Below, in pieces: positions 9,779 to 21,576 of a DNA stretch of 64,000 bases. The stretch covers positions 141,744,501-141,808,500 of the forward strand of contig JASDFA010000016.1 of assembly GCA_035772735.1 (NCBI GenBank), written 5' to 3'. Within the stretch, counting starts at the first letter, position 1, and every line of letters begins with the position of its first letter. This stretch comes from Datura wrightii. Its lineage: Eukaryota > Streptophyta > Magnoliopsida > Solanales > Solanaceae. The notes under the pieces were generated by a model. The model did not search any database, had not been told where the DNA came from, and saw only the letters and a program-made list of their open reading frames with translations. The position numbers and the translations under genes were made by a program.

Positions 9779-12700
9779 GGGAATAGATGTGGGTATTTAG
9801 CCATCATATCTGCTTCGACTTCCCTCAATATGATGATTCTTGCATAAAACTTTAACTAAAGCTACTTCTTTGTTTCTTAGCCTTCAAACCTAACGATCCA
9901 ATATTCCACCGGAACCTCTTTATAACTAAGGTTGTCTTTCACACCGACACTGTCCATCGGAACAACTAGAGCTAGATTACCCAAACATTTCTCTATGAGT
10001 GATACATGGAAAACTGGATGGACTGAAGCTAGTTTTGAGGGCAACTCCAATTCATATGCTACCTTAACAACCCGCTTCACAATCTGGTATGTGCCAACAT
10101 AACAGGTACTAAGTTTCCCTTTCTTTCCGAACCTCATAACTCCCTTCATGGGAGACACCTTTAGGAACACCCAATCATCGACTTCAAACTCAAGTTCTCT
10201 CCTTCTCACATCCGCAGAGGACTTTTGGCGACTCTGAGCTATTTTTAACTTGTCCTATATGAGCTGAACTTTCTCCATAGCTTCATGGACTAAATATGGT
10301 CCTATCATTGCATCTTCACCGACTTCCAACCAACCGATAGGCAATCTACACCTCCGTCCATAGAGAGACTCAAAGGGTGCCATCTGAATGCTTGAATGGT
10401 AGCTGTTGTTATACGTGAACTCAATGAGAGGCAAATTATCATCCCAACTACCCTTAAAGTCAATCACACATGCTCTCAACATGTCCTCGAGAGTCTAAAT
10501 AGTCCACTCCACCTGACCATCAATTTGCAAATGAAACGCTGTGCTAAGCTTGACCTAGTACCAAGTCCCTTTCGAAATGACCTCCAAAACTAGGAGGTAA
10601 GCTAAGTACCTCTATCTGATATGATGGACAATAGCACTCCATGCAACCAAACTAGCTTGCAAATGTACAACTTAGCATAGTCCTCAGCTGAATTGGTGGT
10701 TTTGACCTGTAGGAAATGAGCCGCTTTAGTCAATCTGTCTACAACAACCCAAATGGAGTCATATTGTCGTCGAGTGCGAGGAAAGCCTGTAATGAAGTCC
10801 ATATTGATCTCTTCCCACTTCTAAGTTGGAAGCCAATATCTTGAAGTACACCTCCAGGTCTTTGATGCTCAACCTTCACCTGTTTATAATCGGGACACTT
10901 AGCCATAAATTCTTTTATGTCCTTCTTCATGCCATTCCATCAATAGACTTCCTGTAGGTCACAGTACATCTTGGTGGCACCTGGATGTATCAAATATCTG
11001 GAACGATGAGCCTCAAGAAATATTCGCTCCCTCAAATCATTGACATTTGGAACACATAAATGACCCTGATACCGGAGCACTCCATCTCCCCCAATGGAGA
11101 AGACTTCTACTTTCTAATTCTGAACGGCTTCTTTTATTTTCACCAAAATAGGATCTTCATCTTGTCTAGTTTTTACATCAGTCACCAGGGATCATTCTAC
11201 TCCATTCTGAACTATAACACCACCATTGGTCGAGTCAACCAAATGAACTCCCAACCTTGCAAGTCAATGCACATCCTTCACCAGCTCCTTCCTTCCCTCA
11301 TCCACATGAAACATACCCTCTATAGAAAGCCTAGTAAGTGCGTCTGCTACTACATTAGCCTTACCACGATGGTAAAGGACACTCATATCATAATCCTTGA
11401 CTAGCTCCAACCACCTTCTTTGATGTAGATTAGATCCTTCTAGGAAAACACATATTGTAGACTTTTGTGGTCTGTAAACACATCCACATAAACCCCGTAC
11501 AAATAGTGTCACCAAATCTTCAAGGCAAATACTACTGCCGCCAATTCCAAATCATGAGTGGGGTAATTCTTTTCATGAACCTTCAGCTGCATTGAAGCAT
11601 ATGCAATAACCTTATCATGTTGCATCAATACACAACCAAGGCTAATCCTCGAAGCATCAGAATATACCACAAACCCAACAGTACCCTCGAGTAGAGTTAA
11701 CACCGGTGTTGAGGCGACTCGAGTCTTCAACTCTTGGAAGCTCTTCTCACAAGCCTCTGACCATTGGAACTTCACATTCTTCTAGGTCAATTTGGTCAAC
11801 GGTGCTGCAACAGATGAAAACCCCTTGACAAATCTCTGATAATACCCAGCTAAACCCAAGAAACTCCTGATATCTAATTGATTCACTGGTCTGGGCCAAT
11901 TCTTTACCGCCTCTATCTTTTGAGAGTCAACCTGTACACCCTCACTTGAAACCACATGACCCAAAAATGCCACTTAGTTTAACCAAAACTCAAATTTGTT
12001 GAACTTACCATACAATTGACGATGTTTCAAAGTCTGTAACACTACCTTCAAGTGAGCGGCATGCTCTTCCTCACTCCGAGAGTATATAAGGATGTCATCT
12101 ATGAACACAATCACGAACATATCCAAGTATGGATTGAACACCCTATTCATCAAATCCATAAAAGTTGTAGGAGCATTCTTAGTCCAAAAGACATAACTAA
12201 AAACTCATAATGACCATATCGCATCCTGAAGGCTGTCTTCGGGATGTCACTCTCCCGAACCCTGAGCTGATGGTATCCAGATCTAAGATCTATCTTTGAA
12301 AAGCACTTAGCACCCTGAAGCTGGTCAAACAAATCATCAATCCTGGAAAGAGGATACCTTTTCTTGATGATGACCTTGTTCAATTGCTGATAATCAATAC
12401 ACATACGTAGAGAACCATTTTTCTTGCGGACTAAGAGAATTAGTGCACCCCATAGGGATTTGCTAGGTCTAATGAATCCTTTGTCTAAAAGATCCTTCAA
12501 CTACTTCTTCAACTCCTTTAGCTCGGATGGAGCCATTCTGTGAGGAGGAATAGATATAGGTTGCGTATTGGGAAGAAGGTCAATACCAAAATCAATCTCC
12601 CTCTCAAGGGGGATTCCTGGTAGATCATCTGGGAACACTTCTGGATACTCACATACTACTAGAACTGACTGGACAGTCAGGGGCTCAGACGTAGCATCCT

Positions 12701-13089
12701 TAACCCTAAGTACATGGTACACACAACCCTTAGAAATCATCTTTCTGGCCTTGAGGTAGGAAATAAAATGACCTACAGATACAGCTGAAATACCCTTCCA
12801 CTCTAAGACTGGCTCACCTGGAAATTTGAACTCTACTGTGTGGATTTTACAATTAACTAAGGAATAACATGCATATAACCAATACATGCCAAGGATAATA
12901 TCAAAATCGGTCATGGCTAACACTACTAGATCTGCTGAGGTGATTTTCTAAAGAACTGTGACAGGGCAATTTCTATACACCCGTCGAGCTATAACTGAAT
13001 CACCGAATGGAGTAGAGACTAAGAAGGGTTCTGATAAGATTTCATACTAATTCCGAAACTACTAGCAACATTGGGCATCACAAAATATA
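9779..13089 (-). pseudogene. pol (protease C-end, RT, RNase H, integrase, chromodomain) of element A
   Basis: This is a Ty3/gypsy chromovirus polyprotein relic of Tekay/Del type. In order on the minus strand: the C-terminal part of the protease (the catalytic part is missing, cut at 13089), the linker with ILGMYWL, RT (12500-11974; [11 protein letters not shown], and the catalytic [12 protein letters not shown] with both Asp intact at 12094-12099), RNase H (about 11730-11509; [15 protein letters not shown]), the integrase zinc region (about 11000-10860, with the Cys of the CxxC replaced in CPDYKQ), the integrase core (DSIWVVVDRL, SIISDRGT; 10802-10255), the GPY/F-like region (VMRFGKKGKLS, HPVFHVSL) and a chromodomain-like tail ending PHLF near 9790. 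Stops and frameshifts break it into about ten pieces, so it cannot be translated as one protein. Confidence 0.92.
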
Positions 13090-13390
13090 TGTTTCTCATG
13101 ATATTATGTTTCAGTTTCAAACTTTGGGAGTTAGCGGGGGGCTTGTCCCAGCAACTCATCAATTAGTAGAAGGTTTTCAGTCTTGTTTAAATAAATTCAT
13201 CATTTATTTAAGTATTGTAAAACTTATATTATGGATTATATTAGATTCTTGTAATTAGTTTTCGCTTATTCATGTTGTTAGTCGTCTTTTATGTTAACTG
13301 TATGCTGTGATTATGCCATGGGTCAACTTGGAGCCTTTCAGGGTTCCTTGTCCCGTGTCTATGATCCAGGTCTACTCTCGGGTCATGAAA
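13090..13390 (+). mobile_element. remnant (last 301 bp) of element B 5' LTR
   Basis: This aligns with 18184-18485, the end of B's 3' LTR (AACTCATCAATTAGTAGAAGG, then CATGGGTCAACTTGGAGC and GGTCTACTCTCGGGTCATGA). The other 2.5 kb of the LTR is missing. At 13090 the sequence switches abruptly to element A's protease on the opposite strand. Confidence 0.9.
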
Positions 13391-13406
13391 AACTTGGTAT
13401 CAGAGC
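13391..13406 (+). promoter_or_regulatory. primer binding site of element B, tRNA-iMet type
   Basis: AACTTGGTATCAGAGC follows the LTR end directly. TTGGTATCAGAGC is the initiator-tRNA-Met primer site of plant chromoviruses. Confidence 0.9.
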
Positions 13407-13607
13407 AAAGGTTTAGAGTGTCCTAGGGTGTTTGGAAGCTGCATTAAGTAGAGTCTTCTTCATGGGTGTGAAGCACACCACATTTATGACAAAGAGACTA
13501 TGAGATGTTTTAGAAATGTTTCCCTTTATTCTTGATTCTTATCATGCGTAGAGTATGAAGCTATAAATAGTTCCGCCCCTAACCCATGCTTTACGCGCTT
13601 GCAGATA

Positions 13608-14739
13608 ATGCCGCTCTGACGAGCGAACGGATGAGGATGTGGTAACGGTCGCCAGTAGGTACCACTTATGCCAACTTCCGAACAACCATCCACATGTTGG
13701 TGCAGGCCCTGAATGCTCAGATTAATCAGCAGGCGGTAGCCCGTGCACCACAGCATGGAAACGAAGCTGCGACAAGGATAAGAGATTTTCTTCGGATGAA
13801 CCCACTCGAATTCTTAGGGTCAAAGGTGGATGAGGACCCGTATGAGTTCTTGGAGGAGATTCAAAAGATTGCTCACATCATGGGAGTAACAGGAAATGAG
13901 AGCATGGACTTAGCCTCCTACCAACTAAAGAGAGTCGCTTATATCTGGTAATGTCAGTAGAAAGATAGTCAGGGAGTTGGAGTGGGTCCCATAAGTTGGG
14001 ATGAATTTATGGAAGCATTCTTGGATAGGTTTTTCTCTCAGGAGTTGAGGGAGGCAAAGGCGGCAGAGTTCATTAACTTGAAAAACATGACTGTCCAGGA
14101 GTATGCATTGGATTTCACCCGGTTATCTAAGTATGCGTCGGAAATGGTAGCCGACCAGCGGGCCCGAGTGAGCCGCTTTGTAAATGGAGTGTCGGACTCC
14201 TTGGTCAAAGAATGCAGGACTGCCATGTTGCATCGGGACATATACTTCCCCGCTTGGTAATATTTGCTCAACAAATGGGAGTAGAATAGGTGAAAGAAAA
14301 AGAGAGAGAGGCCAAGAGGGCCAGGACTGGGACTTAGAGTTCTCCCATCATAGGTCGGGTACCGGATATCTCACCCCACCATCAGAGATCAACAGCCCCA
14401 GCATCTTCGATAGCCAGTACTCCGTATAAGCCCATAGTAAGGAAGATTATGTACCCATTGTGTATGAGATGTGTAAAGCACTACTTGGAAGTATGCATGG
14501 CCAGTTCGGATGTTTGTTTTTGGTGCGGCAAGGCGGGCCATATGCACCGAGATTGCGTGGCAGCTAAGCGGGGCGAGAGTAGATCCTCGACCACTTCTTC
14601 AGCAGCTCCGATAGCCCGCCTGTTTCAGCAGGGTCCATCCTCTAATCCAGGTGGTGGACATCGTCAAAACCACTCCTATGCCATGACAGCCCATCAAGAT
14701 AAGGGCAAGGCGCCGGTAGTGGCCACAGGTATGTTATGA
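13608..14739 (+). pseudogene. gag of non-autonomous element B
   Basis: The capsid-type gag starts at the ATG at 13608, where the first codons resemble MPPRRANG of relatives but with stops. The clear part runs 13694-13949 (ATRIRDFLRMNPLEF, VDEDPYEFLEEIQKI), with a stop after VAYIW, and then 13982-14260 (SWDEFMEAFLDRFF, VQEYALDFTRLSKYA). The frame breaks near 14260. The last part (14449-14739) has a perfect CCHC zinc knuckle, CFWCGKAGHMHRDC (14515-14556), then a Ser/Ala/Gly-rich tail. These fit a nucleocapsid-containing gag of about 400 residues. No protease motif, RT or integrase follows before the 3' LTR, so B could have moved only with help from a relative such as A or Z. Confidence 0.88.
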
Positions 14740-15668
14740 ATCTTGTGTTAGTCCTTATGTGATATCAACCTCTATATTGAATAAGAAGCTCATTTGTAAT
14801 TGTGGGAAAGGATTGTTGGTGTGTGATATAAATAGATGCTAGTGTAAGGCTCGCGGTGAAGGTTAGGAGTGAAAGAGGAGTTAAGAAGTAGTAATTTAGC
14901 CTGACTTGAAGAAAGATTCGAGAGCCTTAGAATGATAGCTTTAAGCTAAGGGGGAGATAGTGAATGTGTGAAATAAGTGGGATCTTGAAAGTGCATATAA
15001 AGGAGTTCAGCCTTAGAGGTTGCAGTATGTAAATCTCTTTGAGGTTAAGATAATATTCCCTTGTAAATTCAGTCAGAGTTAATGTGTGTCCATTCCTTTG
15101 TGAAGATCCTCGAGGTTTAGAAGTAATCGTTTTAGTTAGTGGTGCTAGTCTTGTCCTATGAGTCCTTATTGCTTATTTTCGTGTTATGAAGCATCTATGT
15201 ATGTTAATTCATGTTTTTCGGTGTAGTCAACTCTAACATAGTCTACAAAAGTTGCTTAGTAAGCTCAATAGAATTAGGCTATCTCATGTATATGCTTAGT
15301 TTTGATATCGGGAATGACTCATGCTTATGCATTCCTTACCTTCAGTTAGATTAGATATTGTGAATCCTAGCTTAGTAGCTAGAAGTGATTTGAGAATGAA
15401 GAATCAGTCTGTCAGTTCCGTGCTAGATCAAAAGGGGGAAAGAATTCTTTTCGGTGATTTGCCTAGTTCTATGATAGTTTCATGTTCTTCGTCTTCCCTT
15501 GAGTCATGGTATGCATGCGACATGTGAATCTTCAGATTCATTGTATAGGGTTGGTTCGGAGTCAGATACTCTGTTATTGTTTAGTTGTGATTGATTGATA
15601 TTTGGATATCGGCTTCGTCTCTATCTTTTCAGTACATTCAGCCAATATTCGAGGATGAATGTTCCCAA
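14740..15668 (+). mobile_element. internal region of B replacing pol, unrecognised
   Basis: About 930 bp lie between the gag end and the polypurine tract. I find no protease, RT, RNase H or integrase motif on either strand. The only frame over 60 codons (15321-15527) is not recognised. It may be a 3' untranslated region, acquired non-element sequence, or decay beyond recognition. Confidence 0.6.
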
Positions 15669-15679
15669 GGAGGAGATAT
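15669..15679 (+). promoter_or_regulatory. polypurine tract of element B
   Basis: AAGGAGGAGATAT directly precedes the TGTAACACCCC start of the 3' LTR and follows the conserved TTCGAGGATGAATGTTCCC block, the same block that precedes the LTR in elements A, C and Z. Confidence 0.8.
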
Positions 15680-15774
15680 TGTAACACCCCGGAAGTCCTA
15701 GGGATCAGACCTTGAAGTTAGAAGAAGCTCAGCAAAAAAAGTTAGCAGAAATTTTCCGCAGAATGAGTCAGGGA

Positions 15775-16250
15775 ATGACTCAATCGTGGTCTGACCCATA
15801 GGGAAACAATCAAGGGATGTGATCTGGACTAGTGGCAACAAACGACCTGACGAGTCATCTGTCTTGGAAATGACTTGTCAGGTTGGTCGTTGGGTGGAGG
15901 CCATGGAGCCTTAGGCAGTGTGGATAGCGGATGGATATAACGAGTAGTTAGGTGTGGCAACGACTCATCGGGTGGTGACACCAGTTAAGAAGTCAGTGTA
16001 GTTGACAGAAGGATGTGACGAGTCGTTAAGTGAGGCGATGATTCGTCAAGTCAGTCATTAGGGGGGAGAAGCTTTGGTTTTAAGGAAATTTCCAGTGTAC
16101 TTAATGAAAGGGCAAGATGAATCGTTGGGTGTGGTGATGAGTCGTTATGTTGGTCGTGGCCTGAAGGATCAATAATTTCCAGTATACTTGACGAGTAGAC
16201 CTAATGAGTCTTTGGGTGGGACAACGACTTGTCAGATGAGTCGTGGCATC
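15775..16250. repeat. U3 palindrome array of element B
   Basis: Dense variants of ACGAGTCGT (for example GACGAGTCGTTAAG at about 16019) occur with CAGTG-type words at about 15994, 16093 and 16190. Those words give a period of 97-98 bp. Confidence 0.75.
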
Positions 16251-17490
16251 AGTTCGGGAAAATTTTCTGATTTTTCTTAGGGGTAGTTTGATAAAATCCC
16301 ATGCTTCTAGATTTAATGTGACAACGTTTTTGGGTTATACCTTGCACGTTTTTAAGGGGTTTTTCATGCCTAACCCTCATTCTCTCAACTCTCCTTCTTT
16401 CTTTTTTCTCAAAGATTCAAGGGTTTCATCAAGGTGTTCATCAAGGCTTTAAGGAAGATTTTGAGTGTGAATTTCTTCTACCAGGTATGCAGGTCTTTCA
16501 ACAAGGATACTCTTCCATCCTTGTGTCCCCAAAAATATTTTTATTAAATACCTGATTTCGATAAGGCTAAAAAAAGCATGATATAGGGTTTGTAAAAAGG
16601 GTAGACTCTTTTTTATTTCTCTTAAATGCTAATATCTACTATGATTATTAAATTAATTGGATTATTAATTAATGGGTTGCTTTGAAATATGGATTACATG
16701 TTGGGAATGCAAGAGTGTAACATGCACTTAATAAATTGGCTTAAGTATTGAATCGGTTTTGTATATGTCTTACTTGATTATCGTAGTGATTCATGAACAT
16801 GATGGAATTGTGGAAATATGGTATGATTAACCCTAATGACCTTATTATGACATTAATAACCATGTTGGTATGAGGTGGAGCTTGTGGGCTTGAGCATTTG
16901 AAAGTAAATTTTGCATCCTCATCACGTTTTTGATTTAATTGATTGGGTATGATTGGATTGTTTTTATATTGATGGATTATGAAGCTTGGGAGGATTATAA
17001 ATTGTTTTTCCTTATTCAAATTGTTTTATAAAATCTTGGAATCTAAAATGCCCATGGATGGAAAGTTCGTGAAAGAAGTGATTTGTGATAAATGTGAGAT
17101 GATAATGAGGAATGAGTTAAATATTCAAGTTGTTCATAAATCTAAATAAATGAAGCCATGCATCTTTGATGAAGTACGTGTTGAATCTATTAATCATGCA
17201 TGACTCTATGTTACATGTTGAGTGAGATGAATTAGAATTTGGAATGTCATGACAGTATATGCAATGTGAATCTATAGAATGCTCGTTAGCATAAGATGCT
17301 TGAGGTAATTACTAATTGGACTCCATGATGAGGTGAATTATGGAGATAACGCATGACAATGATATTGCAATTGTTGGGCTTGATGTTATTAGATAGTAGC
17401 CCCCATCCTGTTGATAAGAATGTTGTATGATGAAAATCAGTAAATGTCCTTGTCTCTGATTAGATGTTGCAATTTAGATTAGCATTAGTT

Positions 17491-17830
17491 AGTCGGGATC
17501 CTCGTTAGCAAGAATGTTTCCCTAGTCAATTGGAATTCTCGTTAGATAGAATGTTTCCCTAGTCATTCGGGATTCTCGTTAGCAAGAATGTTTCCTTAGT
17601 CAGTCAGAATTCTCGTTAGTAAGAGAATTTCCCTAGTCAGTCGGGACTCACATCCCTAGCTACTAGCCATGCATGTTTCTCCTTATTTAGTCGAGACTAA
17701 CATCCCTAGCTAGTCAGTGATTCTCTGTATCAGGGCATTCGCTCCCTTTGGCAGTCAGGGATTCTCGCTAGTAAGAATGTTTTCCTTTGACAGTCAGGGA
17801 CCCTCTTGATATGAGTCATGGAATCGAACC
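17491..17830 (+). repeat. 37-bp minisatellite in B 3' LTR
   Basis: Units begin AGTC at about 17491, 17524, 17561, 17598 and 17635, each reading roughly AGTCAGTCGGGATTCTCG followed by TTAGCAAGAATGTTTCCCT. The first unit is 33 bp, the next three are 37 bp, and degenerate copies continue to about 17830. Confidence 0.85.
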
Positions 17831-18485
17831 TCTATACTATTCGTTGATTATTACTTATGCGCATCAGTCGATCTTAGAATAAGGAATGTCCTTGTAATGT
17901 AGTTAGGATGATGTGAATATGTGAATCTCATATAAGGTTGTCGTATCTCATTCAGTTGCATCACCATTAACGTGTTTTTACACTACTTCCTGTATATATA
18001 TTATGAGTTAGTTTACTTATGTTCCTACATACTCAGTACATTCCAAGTACTGACCGCACGCATCTTGTTCTATATCGTCTTATGATATAGATTGAGGTCT
18101 CCAGGTGTAGCCGCGTGACTAGATATGCTTCTCCCTCTCCCAGCTGCTAGCGTTGAGTCCTCATCTTCTGAGGATGCGTCTTATGTTTCTCATTTTATTA
18201 CGCATCAGTTTCAGACTTTGGGAGTTAGCTGGGGGCTTGTCGCAGCAACTCATCAATTAGTAGAAGGCTTTCAGACTTGTTTAAACAAATTCAACATTGT
18301 ATTTAAGTGTTGTATAATTTCTATTATGGGTTATATTATATTCTTGTAATTAGTTTCTACTTATTCATGTTGTTAGTCATCTTTTATGTTAAGTGTATGC
18401 TATGATTATGCCATGGGTCGACTTGGAGCATTTCGAGGTTCCTTGTCCTATGTCTATGATCCGGGTCTACTCTCGGGTCATGACA

Positions 18486-18752
18486 ATTCTAGAGGGTTCA
18501 TCCTTAGGAAATCTATGAATCTCACAACTGCCACATTCCCATTCTGAGGGACATGCATCACCGCCTGCTGATTGACCTGGGCGGTCAAGGCCTGTGCTAG
18601 CATTTGAATGGCTACCTAAATTCAGTGTGGGCAACTGGCTTCGGTGCATCGTTCTCATGGGCTGGTGGGGTCTGTTGGTGCCCATCCCCATTTCCATCCT
18701 CGTCCCCATTTTGGTTTCTATTTCTTCTGCCATTAACTCTGCGAGGAGGCAT
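18486..18752 (-). pseudogene. N-terminal gag fragment of element A
   Basis: The start codon is ATG at 18752-18750, giving MPPRRVNGRRNRN. Gly/Asp/Asn-rich low complexity follows, then a stretch matching the QVNQQAV and DFLRMNPLE motifs of the other gags here. It is cut in that motif at 18486 by the end of element B. By comparison with element Z, about 1.1 kb (the rest of gag, the zinc knuckle and the start of protease) that should join this to 13089 is missing. Confidence 0.88.
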
Positions 18753-18947
18753 GATTCTGCAAATGCATATAGCACGAGTTAAAAGGATTGAGAGACATTT
18801 TATCGCACAATATAGATCATGAAAGAAGGGAATATTTCCTAAATATCTCGTAGCTTCTTCATCATTAAGTGTGGAGCGCTTCACACCCATGAAAAAGACT
18901 CTACTTAACGCGGCTTTTGAACACCCTAGGAAACTTCAAAACCTATT

Positions 18948-18963
18948 GCTCTGATACCAAGTT
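18948..18963 (-). promoter_or_regulatory. primer binding site of element A, tRNA-iMet type
   Basis: AACTTGGTATCAGAGC on the minus strand, immediately inside the LTR end at 18964. It identifies 18964-21280 as A's 5' LTR. Confidence 0.9.
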
Positions 18964-21280
18964 TGTCACAACACAGACATGGGCTCAGATTGTGACATGG
19001 GACAAAGAGCCCCGAGAGACTCAAGTTGACCCATGGAATAAACATATATCTAGCTCAATCAATAAAAAGCGGAAGATCAATCATAATAAACATAGCGAAA
19101 ATCTAAACATAGAATAAATATCAAAACATACAGCACGAGTCTGAAGCTAAATACATTCTATGTCTGAAAAGCCTCTACTTCTAATGAGTAGATGGGATAA
19201 GACCCCAACTAACTCTCTAAGTCTGAAACTGAAAATGTGAAGATAACTAATAAGGAATGGTCCTCGGCAGATGAGAACTCACCAACTGAGACTGCATGCT
19301 CACTTCGGAAAATTGGCTAATAACGGGGCTAATTCTAAATATTGATGCCTGTATCATGATATGATACAACATAGAGTATGTAATCAGTACGTGGAATGTA
19401 CCGAGTATGCAAGGTAAGTAAAACTGCTTAAGTAAAATTAGTAATAATGAATTTCATAAAACATAAACAAGATGAGATTATGAGAGTAAGGCTCGCATGC
19501 TATTTTTTGAAATCAGGATCAGAACATAACTTCATATCATAATTGATTACTATGACCCAAAGCTGAAAACTGATAATTATAAGTAAAACTGAACATTGGG
19601 TCAAACCTGCTTAAAATATATTTATATCATGAATGATAAACATGCAACTAAAATCATAAGGAATAGTGGGAGACTCTTCATATAACCGACATTACCACGG
19701 TAGAGCTTATGTGGTCTCGACTATCACATAAAAATGGGCAGAGCCGTCTAAAGCCTTTCCAGCGCTACTGACACTGCCATGATATCGATATCAAGCTGAA
19801 GACCCCTTGGGATAGGGGAAAGCTCACAAAGGAGGTCCTAAATAATCTGAACATACCTACGTTGGCTCGTAGTTCTGAGGCATAGGGTTGAGTGACCCTT
19901 AGCCTACTCGGTGCTAGACACTACTCCCAAAACCATGTATATGTTCTACATCATTTTTCAATGAAGTTGATAGTCGTCTAGTGACAAAGCTGAATAATCA
20001 TATACATATAAAATCTGAAATCATACATGTGGAGCCTTGGCTCAAACCATACCACAAGCTAAACATAATTGGGAGTGTTGACTCCAAAATCATGTGGTAA
20101 GCTAATTGACATGAAAACATAAATCATACTTGAACATATGGGCTTTCCCAATACTTAAAGATGCTTGAAAATACTTGATTCACTTGAAAACATGATCATA
20201 AACATGGATAACTTGAAAGCATGCTTTTCTCATAAATATCTCATCATACTTGAACATACATCATAGATCTCAACTTTCATGAAATTTCATGGATGGGCAT
20301 CATAGTTTATAAAACTTGAAAACATGATTTATAATTGAAAACATTGTAAAACTTGCCCATAAAACATAATTCAACAATACAAACATGCTTAGATCATACT
20401 CATATCAGAAACTTAGGGGACTCATGCATTGGGTAAAAAAACCCATATAATCAACATGTAGATTTTCATGAATTAGAGAGGGATTGGGCATGGGTGTGAA
20501 CAATTTCACCCATCCATAACCCTACATACCTGAGAGAATATGATTCTACCAGTTCCTTGATTGCCCAAATAGAATTGAGGATAAAATTGGAAGAAATTAA
20601 GTTTGATCACCTCTCTAGACTTCTAAGCTTGCATGCATGAATTTGGAATGGCTTAGAATGAACTTACCCTTCTTAGAACTCACTATTAAGAGATTAAAAT
20701 GACATAGTTTAGGCCTTAGGATCATAGAAATTATGGAAAAGCCCTTACTAAATTCGTAGAGAAAATCAGAATGCCATTCCCAATGAGGGACTGTATGAGT
20801 CGTCATCCATGGCCACGACTTGTGGTCTGCAGTTGTTGGCTTCACTAGAAGTTACATGATGATAGTCAACCATGAGTTAATGGACCATTACCGGTGACCA
20901 CAACTCGTGGTCACCTCCCGTCGTCCTCATTTCCAAAAACCAACTGGGTGTCACCACGGGCGACACCAGGACTCATGGTGTACCCAATGAGTCATGGTGA
21001 TGACCCGTTCAATGCACCGTCCAAATTTTCCAACTTTCTTCCAGCTCTTGACCACGGCTCCGATGACGACCTGTGGTGTTGACCAAGACACATGGTCACA
21101 CCCGTGGTCACTTAAATTCACAAATTTCAACCAAAGTTCAAGCCTCTCCCCATGAGTTACTTACCGACTCATGGGGTTTCGACGGGTCACTTGACGACTC
21201 GTCCCGTGACCTGGTGTAGAAAATTTTATTTTCTCCGTTTCAACTCCTACATCTAATCTTATGGTTTTCTGTGTATAACA
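18964..21280 (-). mobile_element. 5' LTR of element A
   Basis: 2317 bp. On the minus strand it starts TGTTATACAC at 21280 and ends ...TGTGACA at 18964. It aligns throughout with the split 3' LTR (7654-9522 plus 5045-5270) with frequent mismatches, so the insertion is old. It is inserted into the 5' LTR of element C. Confidence 0.9.
20770..21210. repeat. U3 palindrome array of A 5' LTR
   Basis: ACGACTCGT is exact at 21194-21202. Many CpG-decayed variants occur, including ATGAGTCAT near 20988 and GACCACAACTCGTGGTC near 20896. Confidence 0.75.
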
Positions 21281-21560
21281 TGATTCCTCCTTTCCTTCTG
21301 TTATGACAAGACAGTATGGTGGCCTTGTCGGCCCGCATAGGATACCTTTATTATTGTGTTTGTTGGGTTAGTTATTTTCTTTTACAGGTTGCTATGTGGC
21401 CTTGTCAACCCGATTCTATGTTTACAACCGAGATATAGCAGTTTGTTTTCTTTATTTTTAGTTTCTGGCAGGCACTGGAGGTGCATATACTTAGCCAAGT
21501 CAGCCCAAGTCCCGATGTGGCATTAGGTGCCAGTCATACCTCCCAAGGTGGGGCTCGACA
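21281..21560 (+). mobile_element. remnant of element C 5' LTR
   Basis: It aligns with 27300-27575 (CTTTCCTTCTGTTATGAC, CTTGTCGGCCCGCATAGGA, TTTTACAGGTTGCTATGT, GGAGGTGCATAT) and ends GGGCTCGACA. Its upstream part was separated by insertion of element A. Confidence 0.88.
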
Positions 21561-21576
21561 AACTTGGTATCAGCAC
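21561..21576 (+). promoter_or_regulatory. primer binding site of element C, decayed iMet type
   Basis: AACTTGGTATCAGCAC follows the LTR end. The first 13 bases match the iMet primer site seen in A, B and Z. Confidence 0.8.

Larger units (their letters stand above)
15680..18485 (+). mobile_element. 3' LTR of element B
   Basis: 2806 bp, from TGTAACACCCCGGAAG to ...CTCGGGTCATGACA. It contains a U3 palindrome array (about 15775-16250), a 37-bp minisatellite (about 17491-17830) and an end region nearly the same as the 5' LTR remnant at 13090-13390. Immediately beyond 18485 lies element A gag on the other strand, so B is inserted within A. Confidence 0.92.

Noticed and set aside
13391..13406. Primer sites as tRNA gene fragments
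   Set aside because: They are only 13-16 bases complementary to tRNA 3' ends, placed exactly at LTR ends. No tRNA cloverleaf is present.
13562..13570. TATAAATAG as a promoter for B gag
   Set aside because: It lies downstream of the LTR and primer site, in the leader. LTR elements are transcribed from U3, and nothing else supports a second promoter.
17491..17830. Regularly spaced ~37-bp repeats as a CRISPR array
   Set aside because: Units are directly adjacent without unique spacers, degrade gradually, and lie inside a plant LTR.
18594..18822. Plus-strand Pro/Ser/Ile-rich frames opposite A gag
   Set aside because: Shadow of the Asn/Gly/Asp-rich gag N-terminus on the minus strand, which has clear homology to other gags here.
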